A stretch of DNA of 64,000 bases from Bacilli bacterium (GTDB lineage: Bacteria > Bacillota_I > Bacilli_A > RF39 > UBA660): the NCBI GenBank assembly GCA_017436345.1, contig JAFSDH010000005.1, positions 154,999 to 218,998 of the forward strand. Reading direction: 5' to 3'. Position numbers and translations under genes: made by a program. This document shows positions 45,774 through 55,839 of the stretch, piece by piece. Numbering within the stretch: position 1 is the stretch's first letter; each line of letters begins with the position of its first letter. The notes under the pieces are model-generated. The model was not told the origin of the DNA, did not search any database, and worked only from the letters and a program-made list of their open reading frames with translations.

Positions 45774-47363
45774 TTATAAAGTAGGCATTGCTTCTGGTCC
45801 TAAAGGAAGACCAACTAAATACCATCCAATAACAATAACAAGCCAAGCTAATATCATAAATGAAAAATATGGCATTACAAATGATATTGCTTTTCTAATT
45901 GTAATTGGTTCTTTATTTGTATTATATATATTTAAATATCCTAAATATATTATGAAATATGCTAATAATGGAGTAATTCCTTTACTCATAGAATCAGCAG
46001 CTCTTAATACAAATTGAGCAAACTCAGGAGATATATTAGACTGCATCATCATTGGTACAACTACAGGAGAGAAAATAGTCCATTTACTAACAGCAGATGT
46101 TAAGAATAAACCTGAAAAAGACATAATTAATAACGATAAAATTATTAAAACTATTCCACTTACTGGTAAACTATTAATCAAATCTGCTCCCCAACAAGCA
46201 ATTACTACACCAATATTTGTTTTCTTAAATACAGCAACAAACTGAACAAAGAAAAATATTGTAATCATTAATCCACCAATATCTTTATAAAAGACTGATA
46301 TTTTTTCAATTAAATCTTTATCATTCTTAATAGTTTTTGCTCCAAAAGCATAAGCAAGCCCAGTTGCCAAAAACCATATAGATGTTAAATATGTAAAACC
46401 AGATTGAAAATATGAATTTTCACCAAATAATTGTCTTACATATGTACTTTCTCCCATATCAAGTAATAATCCTGAATTAGGAAGACCAGGAACAATCATA
46501 TATATAAATACTATAATCATAATAATACCAACTATATATGAATTTCTAAGTCCTTTCTTAGTAAGATATTCTTGCTCTATTTTTTCCTTATCATCTAACG
46601 TAATCAAATAAGTTAAATCCATAGTACTTTCTAATTCTTCAGTACTTTTATATCTACCAATTCTTTTTACTACAACAGTCTCTATTGCAATAGTACCAAC
46701 AATTGCTAAAACAATAGAACTAGCTATCATAACAAAAATATTTGATAACAATGCAACATGATAATTAGCATCTACTAAATAAGCAGCTTTTTCAGTTAAT
46801 TCAACTAGTGCAACATCTAAACTACCAGCAAATAATGAAATACCATATCCAAATGAAACCCCACAAAATGCTGTCGTAATTCCTAATAATGGACTTCTTT
46901 TATTTGCAGCAAAAATCAATGCAGATAACGGTATTAATACTACATAACCAACATCATTAACTAAACTAGAAAATATACCTAATAAAATAATTATAAAAGT
47001 AATAACTTTATTATTTAAATTCAAAGTATTTCTTCTAATAAAAGCTTTAATAAATCCTGATGCATGAGCAACTGATAAACCAATTAACGCAACAATTAGA
47101 TTTATAAAAGCCGAGAAAGAAGCTAAATTGTTAGCAGCATTACCTATAACTAATTTAACTCCATCAGCAGTTAATAAATTTTTAACTTTTACAATCTTAG
47201 TTTCTAATTCTAAAGTATTAGGATTAATCACACTATACGAAGACTGAATATTTAATTTTGCTAAAAAACAGCTAAGTATTAAAACTAAAATTGTTAATAA
47301 TAAGAAAGTTGTAGTTGGATGAAAATGAAACTTCTTTAATCTTCTTTTCCTTTTTTCCTTCAT
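45774..47363 (-). CDS. AbgT family transporter
   Basis: A 529-residue membrane protein with a basic N-terminus and about eleven helices. Conserved blocks include SLVNDVGYVVLIPLSALIFAANKRSPLLGI and GSLDVALVELTEKAAYLVD in the first half and SKWTIFSPVVVPMM, SMSKGITPLLAYF in the second. The family is named for E. coli p-aminobenzoyl-glutamate import; other members export sulfonamides. The substrate here is not known. GGAG sets the start at 47363. Confidence 0.85.
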   Translation of the reverse strand: MKEKRKRRLKKFHFHPTTTFLLLTILVLILSCFLAKLNIQSSYSVINPNTLELETKIVKVKNLLTADGVKLVIGNAANNLASFSAFINLIVALIGLSVAHASGFIKAFIRRNTLNLNNKVITFIIILLGIFSSLVNDVGYVVLIPLSALIFAANKRSPLLGITTAFCGVSFGYGISLFAGSLDVALVELTEKAAYLVDANYHVALLSNIFVMIASSIVLAIVGTIAIETVVVKRIGRYKSTEELESTMDLTYLITLDDKEKIEQEYLTKKGLRNSYIVGIIMIIVFIYMIVPGLPNSGLLLDMGESTYVRQLFGENSYFQSGFTYLTSIWFLATGLAYAFGAKTIKNDKDLIEKISVFYKDIGGLMITIFFFVQFVAVFKKTNIGVVIACWGADLINSLPVSGIVLIILSLLIMSFSGLFLTSAVSKWTIFSPVVVPMMMQSNISPEFAQFVLRAADSMSKGITPLLAYFIIYLGYLNIYNTNKEPITIRKAISFVMPYFSFMILAWLVIVIGWYLVGLPLGPEAMPTL

Positions 47364-47371
47364 AAACACTC

Positions 47372-47557
47372 CTATTTTAATATTTTCTTTATTTTTTTAT
47401 TAAATTCTATTCTAGAAATCATTACAACTCTACCACAATTAACACATTTAATCTTAATATCAGCACCAATTCTAACAATTTCCCATTCATTAGCACCACA
47501 AGGATGCCCCTTTTTCATTTCAACAATATTTCCTAAAGTATAATCCTTATTTTCCAT
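47372..47557 (-). CDS. DUF951 family protein
   Basis: A 61-residue protein with the DUF951 core: GNIVEMKKGHPCGANEWEIVRIGADIKIKCVNCGRVVMISR. The Cys-Gly and CxxC pattern suggests metal binding. It overlaps the end of mscS by 11 bases. In Bacillota it commonly lies near mscS and parB. Function unknown. Confidence 0.93.
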   Translation of the reverse strand: MENKDYTLGNIVEMKKGHPCGANEWEIVRIGADIKIKCVNCGRVVMISRIEFNKKIKKILK

Positions 47558-48353
47558 TATGTACCTCTACTTGTGGATATGGAATCTTTATACCTTCTTT
47601 GTTAAATAAATTCTTAACTTCTTTTCTAATTTGTCTTTGAACACTAAAATGTTGTAAAACTTCAGTTCTTACAGCAAGTCTAATTACAACAGCTGATGAA
47701 TCAAGATTTTCTACTCCCCAAACTTCAATTTCTCCTTTTAAATGTTCAAGCTTTTTATCAAGTTTTTTAGCTAAATCAGTTAATAACTTTTCAACATGAT
47801 CAATATCTTCTTCATAAGCAACAGGTATATCAACTATAGCCATTGATTCAGTATTAGTATAATTAATAACTTTATCAATATTTCTATTAGCAATTATCAT
47901 TATTGGACCATCAAATTTCTTAATTTTAGTACTTTTCATACCAACATGAAGAACTTCACCTTTAAAACCTCCAACTTCAATTGTATCTCCAACTGAAAAT
48001 TGATCTTCAATAATTATAAAAAATCCAACAATAACATCCTTAAATAAATCTTGAAAAGCAAGCCCTATTAACACTGAAACAATTCCAAGTCCAGCTAATG
48101 CTGCTGCTACATCAATTCCATATACAGTTAAAACTGATAAAATTACAAAAGTAACTATAATAATTTTAATAATATCAATAACAACACTCATTAATGTATT
48201 ATATCTCTTATTATTTCTAGCTGATTTTGATTTGTATCTACTAAAAACAGCTATAATAACTTTTTTTATAACGCTATATATAATAAAACCAATTAATATA
48301 TATATAATAGGTAAATAAACCTCTGGTATTAAAATTTTTTCTAAAATATTCAT
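47547..48353 (-). CDS. mscS: Small-conductance mechanosensitive channel, MscS family
   Basis: A 268-residue channel: three N-terminal helices (about 12-30, 55-80, 84-100), pore helix 3 with AALAGLGIVSVLIGLAFQDLFKDVIVGFFIIIEDQ and the soluble vestibule (FSVGDTIEVGGFKGEV, VINYTN). It releases solutes after hypo-osmotic shock. Found 10 bases after parB, as in Bacillus (ykuT-like or yyaF region). Confidence 0.92.
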   Translation of the reverse strand: MNILEKILIPEVYLPIIYILIGFIIYSVIKKVIIAVFSRYKSKSARNNKRYNTLMSVVIDIIKIIIVTFVILSVLTVYGIDVAAALAGLGIVSVLIGLAFQDLFKDVIVGFFIIIEDQFSVGDTIEVGGFKGEVLHVGMKSTKIKKFDGPIMIIANRNIDKVINYTNTESMAIVDIPVAYEEDIDHVEKLLTDLAKKLDKKLEHLKGEIEVWGVENLDSSAVVIRLAVRTEVLQHFSVQRQIRKEVKNLFNKEGIKIPYPQVEVHNGK

Positions 48354-48363
48354 AAAACTACTC

Positions 48364-49242
48364 CTAACTATTTAAATTCATTATTTCTAAAATTCTATTT
48401 AAATCATTATTATTTGTAAAAGTAATTTCAACTCTATTTTTCTTAATTTTAACCCTTGTACCTAATTTATCAGATAACTCATCCTCAAGATAACTATACT
48501 CATTTTCATAAGTTTTTCTATTAATTTTATGAGTTTTTTCTACATTTTCACCACGTGCTAATTCTTCAACTTGTCTAACATTAAGATTTTCATTTAATAT
48601 TAAATCTACGAATTCATCTATTTTTTCTTTATCTTCAATTTTACTTAATACACGAGCATGACTCATTGATATTTTATCTTCCCCAATTAAATTTTTAACT
48701 TCATCAGGTAAATTTAAAAGACCTAACATATTAGTAATATGACTTCTACTTTTTCCAAGTCTCTTAGCTAACTCTTCTTGAGTTAAATTTAAAGTATCAA
48801 GTAATTTTTTATAAGCAGTTGCTTCTTCTATAGAATTTAAATTTTCTCTTTGTAAATTTTCTAAAAGAGCAATTTCCATCATATCTTCATCAGAAAAATC
48901 TCTAATAATGGCAGGAATAGTTTCCTTACCAGCTATTTGACTAGCCTTAACACGTCTTTCACCAGCAATTATTTCATAACCTTTAATACTCTTTTTAACT
49001 ATAATTGGTTGAAAAACACCATGTTCTCTAATAGAATCAGCTAGTTCATTTAATTTTTCTTCATCAAACACTTTACGTGGTTGATATGGATTACTTCTTA
49101 ATTCATTTAAATTAATTTCAACTATTTCTTCTTTTGGAGTAGAATCAATAATTTTTTCTTCAATTTTATTAAAATCTAATTGTTCATTATTAAACAATTC
49201 TTCAAGTCCTTTTCCTAAAGCCCTTCTTTTAGTTGTGTCCAT
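48364..49242 (-). CDS. parB: Chromosome partitioning protein ParB
   Basis: A 292-residue ParB: N-terminal CTPase region with NPYQPRKVFDEEKL and AGERRVKA near residue 75, a central HTH (TQEELAKRLGKSRSHITNMLGLL) that binds parS, and a C-terminal dimerisation domain (SDKLGTRVKIKKNRVEITF). The start at 49242 (MDTTKRRALGKGL) lies inside the end of parA with a 14-base overlap. The RBS is weak, consistent with coupling. Works with ParA and SMC at the origin. Confidence 0.95.
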   Translation of the reverse strand: MDTTKRRALGKGLEELFNNEQLDFNKIEEKIIDSTPKEEIVEINLNELRSNPYQPRKVFDEEKLNELADSIREHGVFQPIIVKKSIKGYEIIAGERRVKASQIAGKETIPAIIRDFSDEDMMEIALLENLQRENLNSIEEATAYKKLLDTLNLTQEELAKRLGKSRSHITNMLGLLNLPDEVKNLIGEDKISMSHARVLSKIEDKEKIDEFVDLILNENLNVRQVEELARGENVEKTHKINRKTYENEYSYLEDELSDKLGTRVKIKKNRVEITFTNNNDLNRILEIMNLNS

Positions 49243-50017
49243 TTCTTTCAATCACTTCCTTAGCTAAATTTAAATATGCTTCAGTACCTTTACTCTTTGG
49301 ATCATAAGCAACTATAGGTTTTCCATGCGATGGAGCTTCTGTTAGTCTTATAAGCCTTGGAATAATAGTATTGTAAACTCTTTCTTTAAAATATTTTCTA
49401 ATATCTTCAACTACTTCAAATCCTAGATTAGTTCTAGAATCTAACATAGTAAGTAATACACCTTCAATATCTAAATTAGGATTTAAAGTTTTTTGTGCCA
49501 TCATAATAGTATTTAAAAGTTGCATAATTCCTTCAAGTGCAAAAAATTCACACTGTACAGGTATTATTACAGAATCAGATGCTGTTAAAGCATTAGTTGT
49601 AATCAAACCTAATGAAGGTGGACAATCCATTATAATAAAGTCAAATTGATCTTTAACTCTATCTAATTTATTTTTTAGTTGTGCCCCCTTAGAAAAAGTA
49701 ACATCAGAATTACTCTTTTCCATAAGTTCAATATCAATACCTGCCAAATTAATAGTAGCAGGAATTACATATAATCTCTTATATTTACTTGCTGATATTG
49801 CACTTTCGATATCACATCTATCAATTAATACATCATATATACTATATTCAATTTCACCTTTATTAACCCCTATCCCAGTAGTTGCATTTCCTTGAGGATC
49901 TAAATCAATTAATAAAACTCTTTTTCCTAAAACTGCCAAAGATGCTGAAAGATTTATACTAGTAGTAGTTTTTCCAACTCCACCTTTTTGATTAACTAAA
50001 GATATTACCTTTCCCAT
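49229..50017 (-). CDS. parA: Chromosome partitioning ATPase ParA/Soj
   Basis: A 262-residue ATPase with the deviant Walker A KGGVGKTTTSINL near residue 10, DLDPQGNAT, and DCPPSLGLIT. Soj-type ParA lacks a long N-terminal DNA-binding domain, as here. It drives ParB-parS segregation and in Bacillus also controls DnaA. AGAAGGTGATAGG precedes the ATG. Confidence 0.96.
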   Translation of the reverse strand: MGKVISLVNQKGGVGKTTTSINLSASLAVLGKRVLLIDLDPQGNATTGIGVNKGEIEYSIYDVLIDRCDIESAISASKYKRLYVIPATINLAGIDIELMEKSNSDVTFSKGAQLKNKLDRVKDQFDFIIMDCPPSLGLITTNALTASDSVIIPVQCEFFALEGIMQLLNTIMMAQKTLNPNLDIEGVLLTMLDSRTNLGFEVVEDIRKYFKERVYNTIIPRLIRLTEAPSHGKPIVAYDPKSKGTEAYLNLAKEVIERNGHN

Positions 50018-50093
50018 CCTATCACCTTCTCTATATAACTAAATATATAATAACAAAAAAAGAATTATAATGAAATGATTTTTAATGTTTTTA

Positions 50094-50124
50094 TAAAAAA
50101 AAAGACAGAAAACCTGCCTTTAAT
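50094..50124 (-). terminator. Intrinsic terminator of the Noc-like gene
   Basis: AAAGGCAG / CTGTCTTT (one G-U pair) with T-run on the minus strand, overlapping the last codons. Confidence 0.75.
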
Positions 50125-51763
50125 TTTTATTAAATTTAACGATCAATTGTATTTCTTGATCTAAATCTAGTTCCTCAATAGTAACTTTATATCCTTTATC
50201 TTGATAAGTCCTAATCGTATTCTTAACTTCTTCAACTGCTACTTGTACATTATTTGTACTAATCATACTATCAGAATTAACAGCATTTTGTGTAGTACCA
50301 AATAAGTCATTAGGCGTTGACATTGTATCAACTGGGACTTCAACAACAGGAGTAGTATCATTATTACCAAATAAACTATTTATATCTTGAGTTTTTTCTT
50401 CTTCTACTACAGGAGTAGAACCAAACAAACTATTTATATCAGAAGATTGATTTGTATCATTATTTACTCCCAAATTAGTATTTTCATTATTAGAAGTATT
50501 ATTTTCAACATCAACAGGCTTAATTACTGGCATTCCAGCAAGCAGTCCATTACCTATTACTTCATTACCATCCTCAGTCTTCTCAATCATAGTTTCTTCA
50601 AAATTTGGAATAAATCTACTTGCAGAATCATCTGCTTTACCTAATAAACTATCCATATTATTAACATTAGTTTGATTATTATTTATATTAAAATTAATAT
50701 CACTAGATTGTTCACGTACTTTATCAATATCAACTACAGTTGGATCATTAAATAAATTAGTATTATCATTATTTTCAACCACTTCAGTATTTTGAACAAA
50801 TTCACTAGTTACCGGTTCAGTAGAATTATTACCAAATAAACTATCATTATTCATATTTTCAGCTCCTAAAGAATCAGAAATAGCTTCAGTTTTAACTTCT
50901 TCTTGAACAGCATTTGCATCAGTTCCAAATAATGAATCCATTGGACTTTGAGTTTCAGTTGTTGAAACAGTAGTCATATCATTACCAAATAAATTATTTG
51001 AATCATTAACTGTTTCTTGAGGTGTAACAACCTCTGTATCATTATTACTAAATAAATTATCATTTGCTATAGCTGGATTTTCTACTGGAGCAACATTTTC
51101 TTCTGTAAATAAAGAATTTACACTTCCACCACTAGTTTCTGTAGTAGAAGAATTATCTGAATTATCTCCATTTAAACTCTTGATTTTAGCATCTAATTCT
51201 CTAACAGTCATTTTATTATTAACAATTTCTTTTAATAAGTCTACTTGAACATTTCTATCAGCAACATTTAATAAACTACGCGCATGTCTTTCAGATATTT
51301 CTTCTTTAAGTAAAGATTCTTGTATTTCATCTGGTAAAGATAACAATCTCAACTTATTAGAAACAGCAGATTGACTTTTTCCCATAGTTTTTGCTAATTG
51401 TTCTTGTGTCATTTCATCTAAATCAAGTATTTTTTGATAAGTTCTAGCTTCTTCAATTGGAGTTAAATCTCTTCTTTGTAAATTTTCAATTAGCGCTACT
51501 TTAGAAGACTCTTTATCATCTAAATTTTTAACAATCGCAGGTATCTTTGTTAATCCAGCCATTGTTGATGCTTTATATCTTCTTTCCCCAGCTATTATTT
51601 CATATTTTTCTCCAAATTTTCTAACTAAAATTGGTTGTATAACTCCATGTTCTCTAATTGATACTGCTAACTCTTTTAAAGCTTGATCATCAAATACTTC
51701 TCTTGGTTGAAACCTATTAGGAATAATATCATCTAAATACAATTGTACAACTTCATTTTCCAT
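50120..51763 (-). CDS. noc: ParB/Noc-like nucleoid protein with long SLFG-repeat linker
   Basis: A 547-residue protein. Residues 1-200 form a complete ParB/Noc CTPase-HTH module (PNRFQPREVFDD, AGERRYKASTM, MTQEQLAKTMGKSQSAVSNKL). A linker of about 280 residues, very rich in Asn, Ser, Thr and Asp, carries about ten SLFG-type motifs (NSLF, DSLFGT, NSLFGN, DLFGTT). A small C-terminal domain (EEVKNTIRTYQDKGYKVTIEEL) ends it. Its location between rsmG and parA is the noc position. The start follows GGAGGG by 6 bases. The linker is far longer than in ordinary Noc; assignment to Noc rather than a second ParB is by synteny. Confidence 0.8.
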   Translation of the reverse strand: MENEVVQLYLDDIIPNRFQPREVFDDQALKELAVSIREHGVIQPILVRKFGEKYEIIAGERRYKASTMAGLTKIPAIVKNLDDKESSKVALIENLQRRDLTPIEEARTYQKILDLDEMTQEQLAKTMGKSQSAVSNKLRLLSLPDEIQESLLKEEISERHARSLLNVADRNVQVDLLKEIVNNKMTVRELDAKIKSLNGDNSDNSSTTETSGGSVNSLFTEENVAPVENPAIANDNLFSNNDTEVVTPQETVNDSNNLFGNDMTTVSTTETQSPMDSLFGTDANAVQEEVKTEAISDSLGAENMNNDSLFGNNSTEPVTSEFVQNTEVVENNDNTNLFNDPTVVDIDKVREQSSDINFNINNNQTNVNNMDSLLGKADDSASRFIPNFEETMIEKTEDGNEVIGNGLLAGMPVIKPVDVENNTSNNENTNLGVNNDTNQSSDINSLFGSTPVVEEEKTQDINSLFGNNDTTPVVEVPVDTMSTPNDLFGTTQNAVNSDSMISTNNVQVAVEEVKNTIRTYQDKGYKVTIEELDLDQEIQLIVKFNKN

Positions 51764-51813
51764 AATCAACCCTCCATTTATTCTTCTCTATCATAACTTA
51801 AATTATATAATAT

Positions 51814-51840
51814 AAAAACCCATTTTACAATGGATTTTTT
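51814..51840 (-). terminator. Intrinsic terminator after rsmG
   Basis: AAATCCATT-GTAA-AATGGGTTT, T-run on the minus strand. Confidence 0.8.
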
Positions 51841-52529
51841 TTAATTTTATCTATAGTTCTTGGATATAACTTATTAGTTTTACTAATTTTGTCTATCTTT
51901 ATAATAGATCTATTACTATTTTCAATAGGTAATATAAATTTATCAACAAACGAAATTTTTAATCCGAGCTTTTCTATTTTATTTTCAATATTAATGAGTT
52001 CTTCTTCACAATTAGCTTTCATAAAAACTAAACTGCCACCAATCTTCAAAGATTTTACACTAATTTCACAAAGAATAGGAAGTTGTGATACAGCACGTGC
52101 TGTTATATAATCAAACTCTTCTTCATGATTTCGACTAAAATCTTCCATACGTGAATGAATTGCTTTAATATTTTTAAGATCTAATTTATCAATAATATCA
52201 TTTAAATATATAATTCTTTTATTCAATGAATCAATCAAAGTAATGCTAATGTTAGGAAAAAATATTTTTAACACAACACCAGGAAAACCAGCACCACTAC
52301 CTACATCACATATATTTATTTCTTTATTTAAATCAACATCCCTAAATAATGTTAAACTATCATAAAAATGTTTTAAATATACAGTTTCTTCTTCTATTAT
52401 TGTTGTAAGATTTATCTTCTCATTCCATTCAAGAAGCAACTTATAAAATAAATTTAATTTATCTAACTTCTCAGAAGTAACTTCAATACCTAATTTTTCT
52501 ACTTCACTAATAAATAATTCTTTATTCAT
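51825..52529 (-). CDS. rsmG: 16S rRNA (guanine527-N7)-methyltransferase
   Basis: A 234-residue class I methyltransferase. LLLEWNEKINLTTI, HFYDSLTL and the SAM loop VGSGAGFPGVVLKI are diagnostic for RsmG (GidB), which methylates G527 in the 530 loop. The start overlaps the mnmG stop by 8 bases, the usual order mnmE-mnmG-rsmG. Confidence 0.95.
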   Translation of the reverse strand: MNKELFISEVEKLGIEVTSEKLDKLNLFYKLLLEWNEKINLTTIIEEETVYLKHFYDSLTLFRDVDLNKEINICDVGSGAGFPGVVLKIFFPNISITLIDSLNKRIIYLNDIIDKLDLKNIKAIHSRMEDFSRNHEEEFDYITARAVSQLPILCEISVKSLKIGGSLVFMKANCEEELINIENKIEKLGLKISFVDKFILPIENSNRSIIKIDKISKTNKLYPRTIDKIKKNPL

Positions 52530-54384
52530 CTCTATTTTCCTTTTTCAAATGCATTAATAACATTGTTATATCACTAGGATTAACTCCACTAATACGCATA
52601 GCTTGACCAACAGAAACTGGTCTTATTTCATTTAATTTTTGCTTTGCTTCACTAGCCAAGTTTATTACCTTAGAATAGTCTATATCTTCAGGAATCCTAA
52701 TATTTTCATATTCAAGCATCTTCTTTGCTTCTTCTACTGCTTTTTTAATATAACCTTCATATTTTATATTAATTTCTACTTGTTCCAAAACTTCATCACT
52801 ATATTCACAATCAATAAATCTTAAAACATCCTTTATAGATATTTCAGGTCTCTTAATTAAATTATATAATGTAATACCATCAAGTAATGGTGTTGAATTT
52901 AAACTAACCAAATATTCATTAATTTCTTTCTTTGGAGTTACTTTATTTTCTTTTAATTTAATTTCTAATTCCTCTATATCAGACAATTTCTTTTTAAATA
53001 AATCATATTCTTGATCACTAACAAGACCAATAGCATGACCATATTCTCTAAGTCTAATATCTGCATTGTCATGACGAAGTAATAAACGATATTCAGCACG
53101 AGAAGTTAATAATCTATATGGATCAATTACACCTTTAACAATTAAATCATCAATTAAAACACCAATATATGATTCATTTCTCTTTAAAATTAATGGATCT
53201 TTACCATCCAATTTCATACACGCATTAATTCCTGCAATTAAACCTTGACCTGCAGCTTCTTCATAACCACTAGTTCCATTAATTTGTCCTGCAGTAAATA
53301 AGTTTTCTATTACTTTAGTTTCTAAACTAGGTTTTAATTGTAATGAATCAATAGCATCATACTCTATCGCATATGCATACTTATTTATAACTGCATTTTC
53401 TAAACCTGGTAAACTATGTACCATTTTTTCTTGAACATCATGAGGCATACTAGTAGAGAAACCTTGAATATATATATCATCATAATAAATACTTTCTGGT
53501 TCCAAAAACAATTGATGTCTTTCCTTATCAGCAAATCTAACTATTTTATCTTCAATACTTGGACAATACCTAGGTCCAACACCTTCAACATATCCTCCAT
53601 ACATACTAGACTTATCAAGATTTGCTTTAATAATTTCATGAGTTTCTGGTGTTGTATAAATTAAATGACATGGTAATTGTTCATCAGGATTATATAAAAG
53701 TTTATTAGAAACTGAAAAATTATAACATTCATCACTACCAGGCTCTAAAGCAGCTTTAGAAAAATCTATACTACTTTTCTCAATTCTAGGAGGAGTACCC
53801 GTTTTTAATCTCTTAATAGTAAATCCTAGATCTCTTAATTTATCACTTAAATGAAGAGATGGTTTTTCATCATGTGGACCACTACTTATTTTAGTAGAAC
53901 CATATAAAACAGCTCCTTTTAAATAAGTACCAGTAGTTAAAATAACACACTTAGAACTTATTTCTGTTCCATCAGCAAGTTTTACTCCACAGACCATTTT
54001 ATTATTAGTAATTAAGTCTTCTACCATTCCTTCTAATATTGTTAGATTTTCTTGTTCTTTAAGTGTCTTTAATATTTCATTTTTATAAGTAACTTTATCT
54101 GCTTGAGCACGAAGAGCTCTAACAGCTGGTCCTTTTTTAGTATTTAACATCTTCATTTGTAAAAAACTTTTATCAGTATTTTTACCCATTTCCCCGCCTA
54201 AAGCATCAATTTCACGAACAACTATACCTTTAGCAGGTCCACCTATTGAAGGATTACAAGGCATATCCCCAATATTTTCAATATTACCAGTAACTAACAA
54301 AGTATTTTTACCTAATCTACTACTAGATAAACAAGCTTCAATCCCAGCATGTCCTCCACCTACTACTATAATATCGTAATTCAT
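52522..54384 (-). CDS. mnmG: tRNA uridine 5-carboxymethylaminomethyl modification enzyme, FAD subunit
   Basis: A 620-residue flavoprotein (GidA). The N-terminal dinucleotide fold is VVGGGHAGIEAC; NPSIGGPAKGIVVREIDALGG, GTYLKG, and SRAEYRLLLRHDNADIRL with the C-terminal helical domain (IRPVSVGQAMRISGVNPSDI) follow. With MnmE it modifies wobble U34 of several tRNAs. It starts 11 bases after the mnmE stop. Confidence 0.97.
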   Translation of the reverse strand: MNYDIIVVGGGHAGIEACLSSSRLGKNTLLVTGNIENIGDMPCNPSIGGPAKGIVVREIDALGGEMGKNTDKSFLQMKMLNTKKGPAVRALRAQADKVTYKNEILKTLKEQENLTILEGMVEDLITNNKMVCGVKLADGTEISSKCVILTTGTYLKGAVLYGSTKISSGPHDEKPSLHLSDKLRDLGFTIKRLKTGTPPRIEKSSIDFSKAALEPGSDECYNFSVSNKLLYNPDEQLPCHLIYTTPETHEIIKANLDKSSMYGGYVEGVGPRYCPSIEDKIVRFADKERHQLFLEPESIYYDDIYIQGFSTSMPHDVQEKMVHSLPGLENAVINKYAYAIEYDAIDSLQLKPSLETKVIENLFTAGQINGTSGYEEAAGQGLIAGINACMKLDGKDPLILKRNESYIGVLIDDLIVKGVIDPYRLLTSRAEYRLLLRHDNADIRLREYGHAIGLVSDQEYDLFKKKLSDIEELEIKLKENKVTPKKEINEYLVSLNSTPLLDGITLYNLIKRPEISIKDVLRFIDCEYSDEVLEQVEINIKYEGYIKKAVEEAKKMLEYENIRIPEDIDYSKVINLASEAKQKLNEIRPVSVGQAMRISGVNPSDITMLLMHLKKENRDE

Positions 54385-54395
54385 ATAATCACTTC

Positions 54396-55751
54396 CTATT
54401 TACCTAAACAAAATTGACTAAATAATTGATCAATCAATTCATCACTATAAGTATCACCTATAATTTCGCCTAATTTTGTCCATATTCTTTTTATATCAAT
54501 TTCAATTAAATCAACAGGATCTTCCCTATCAATCGCACTCTCTACTTCTGATAAAATAGATAAACATTCTTTAGCTAAAGAAATTTGTCTAATATTACTT
54601 AAATAAGTATAATCACTTTGTTCTATCATATCTAAATTAAATAATTCTTTTATTTTATCTTTTAAAATATCTATCTTATCAAAATCAACTGTATTAATTT
54701 CTACAATATTATTGTTTTCAATTAAATTAATATCTATTTTTCTATCTAAATCACATTTATTTATAACAATAATACTGTTCTTATCTTTTACCTTATTAAG
54801 TAATTCTTGATCATAATCATTTAATTCTTCATTATTATTAATAACTACTATAATCAAATCAGCATTTTCTAATTCTTCTAAACTTCTATTAACACCAATT
54901 TTTTCTACAATATCATCAGTTTCTCTAATACCAGCTGTATCTACAAGTTTTAATAATATTCCATCTAAATTAATTTCCCCTTCAACTATATCTCGAGTTG
55001 TACCAGCTATATCAGTAACTATTGCTTTATCATAATCAAGTAATTTATTTAAAATACTACTCTTTCCAACATTAGGACGTCCCACTATAACAGTTTTTAT
55101 ACCATCCCTAATTATTTTTCCATTTTCACTTTCATTAACAATTTTTTCTAATTTTTCACGAATATTTTTCATTTCACTACTTATGTTATCAACAGTCATT
55201 ATCGCTATATCTTCATATTCAGGATAATCTATATTAACTTCAATGCTTGCAAGAAGTTCTAATAACTCTTGTCTAAAATTTCTAATAATCGTACTAACTC
55301 TACCTTCTAATTGATTAATAGATAATTTTCTAGCTTTATCTGTTTTAGCATTAATAACATCCATAATAGATTCTGCTTCTATCAAATCTATTCTTCCATT
55401 TAAAAAAGCTCTTTTTGTAAATTCTCCTGCTTCTGCAAGTCTTGCACCATTTAATAACAATAATTCTAATACTTTATTAGTTGTTGCTATTCCACCATGA
55501 CAATTTATTTCTACAATATCTTCACGAGTAAAAGTTCTAGGCGCTTTCATAATAGATACTAAGACTTCATCAATAACTTCGTCCTTATCAACTATATGAC
55601 CATAATTAATAGTATGCGAAAGTGCATTTTCTAAATTTTTTCCTTTAAATATAGAATTTACTATTTTTATAGAATCATTTCCACTAACCCTAACAATTGA
55701 AATAGCACCTACTCCTAAAGTTGTCGAAATACCTGCAATAGTATCATTCAT
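54396..55751 (-). CDS. mnmE: tRNA modification GTPase MnmE
   Basis: A 451-residue protein: N-terminal THF-binding domain (ATTLGVGAISIVRVSG), a helical domain and an inserted G domain (GRPNVGKSSILNKLL near 224, DTAGIRETDD, NKCD), and the catalytic C-terminal motif FCLGK. GTP-driven partner of MnmG. It has its own promoter region after the jag terminator. Confidence 0.97.
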   Translation of the reverse strand: MNDTIAGISTTLGVGAISIVRVSGNDSIKIVNSIFKGKNLENALSHTINYGHIVDKDEVIDEVLVSIMKAPRTFTREDIVEINCHGGIATTNKVLELLLLNGARLAEAGEFTKRAFLNGRIDLIEAESIMDVINAKTDKARKLSINQLEGRVSTIIRNFRQELLELLASIEVNIDYPEYEDIAIMTVDNISSEMKNIREKLEKIVNESENGKIIRDGIKTVIVGRPNVGKSSILNKLLDYDKAIVTDIAGTTRDIVEGEINLDGILLKLVDTAGIRETDDIVEKIGVNRSLEELENADLIIVVINNNEELNDYDQELLNKVKDKNSIIVINKCDLDRKIDINLIENNNIVEINTVDFDKIDILKDKIKELFNLDMIEQSDYTYLSNIRQISLAKECLSILSEVESAIDREDPVDLIEIDIKRIWTKLGEIIGDTYSDELIDQLFSQFCLGK

Positions 55752-55809
55752 AAAATCACCTCTTTTTTAATTATAACATTAAAATCTAGCATATTATATC
55801 ATACATAAT

Positions 55810-55839
55810 AAAAAAAGAGAACAATTATTTGTCCTCTTT
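55810..55839 (-). terminator. Intrinsic terminator after jag
   Basis: AAAGAGGACAA-ATAA-TTGTTCTCTTT (one G-U pair) with T-run on the minus strand. Confidence 0.85.

Noticed and set aside
50120..51763. Repeats in the Noc-like gene as a CRISPR array
   Set aside because: They are short protein motifs at irregular spacing within one open frame, not direct DNA repeats with unique spacers.
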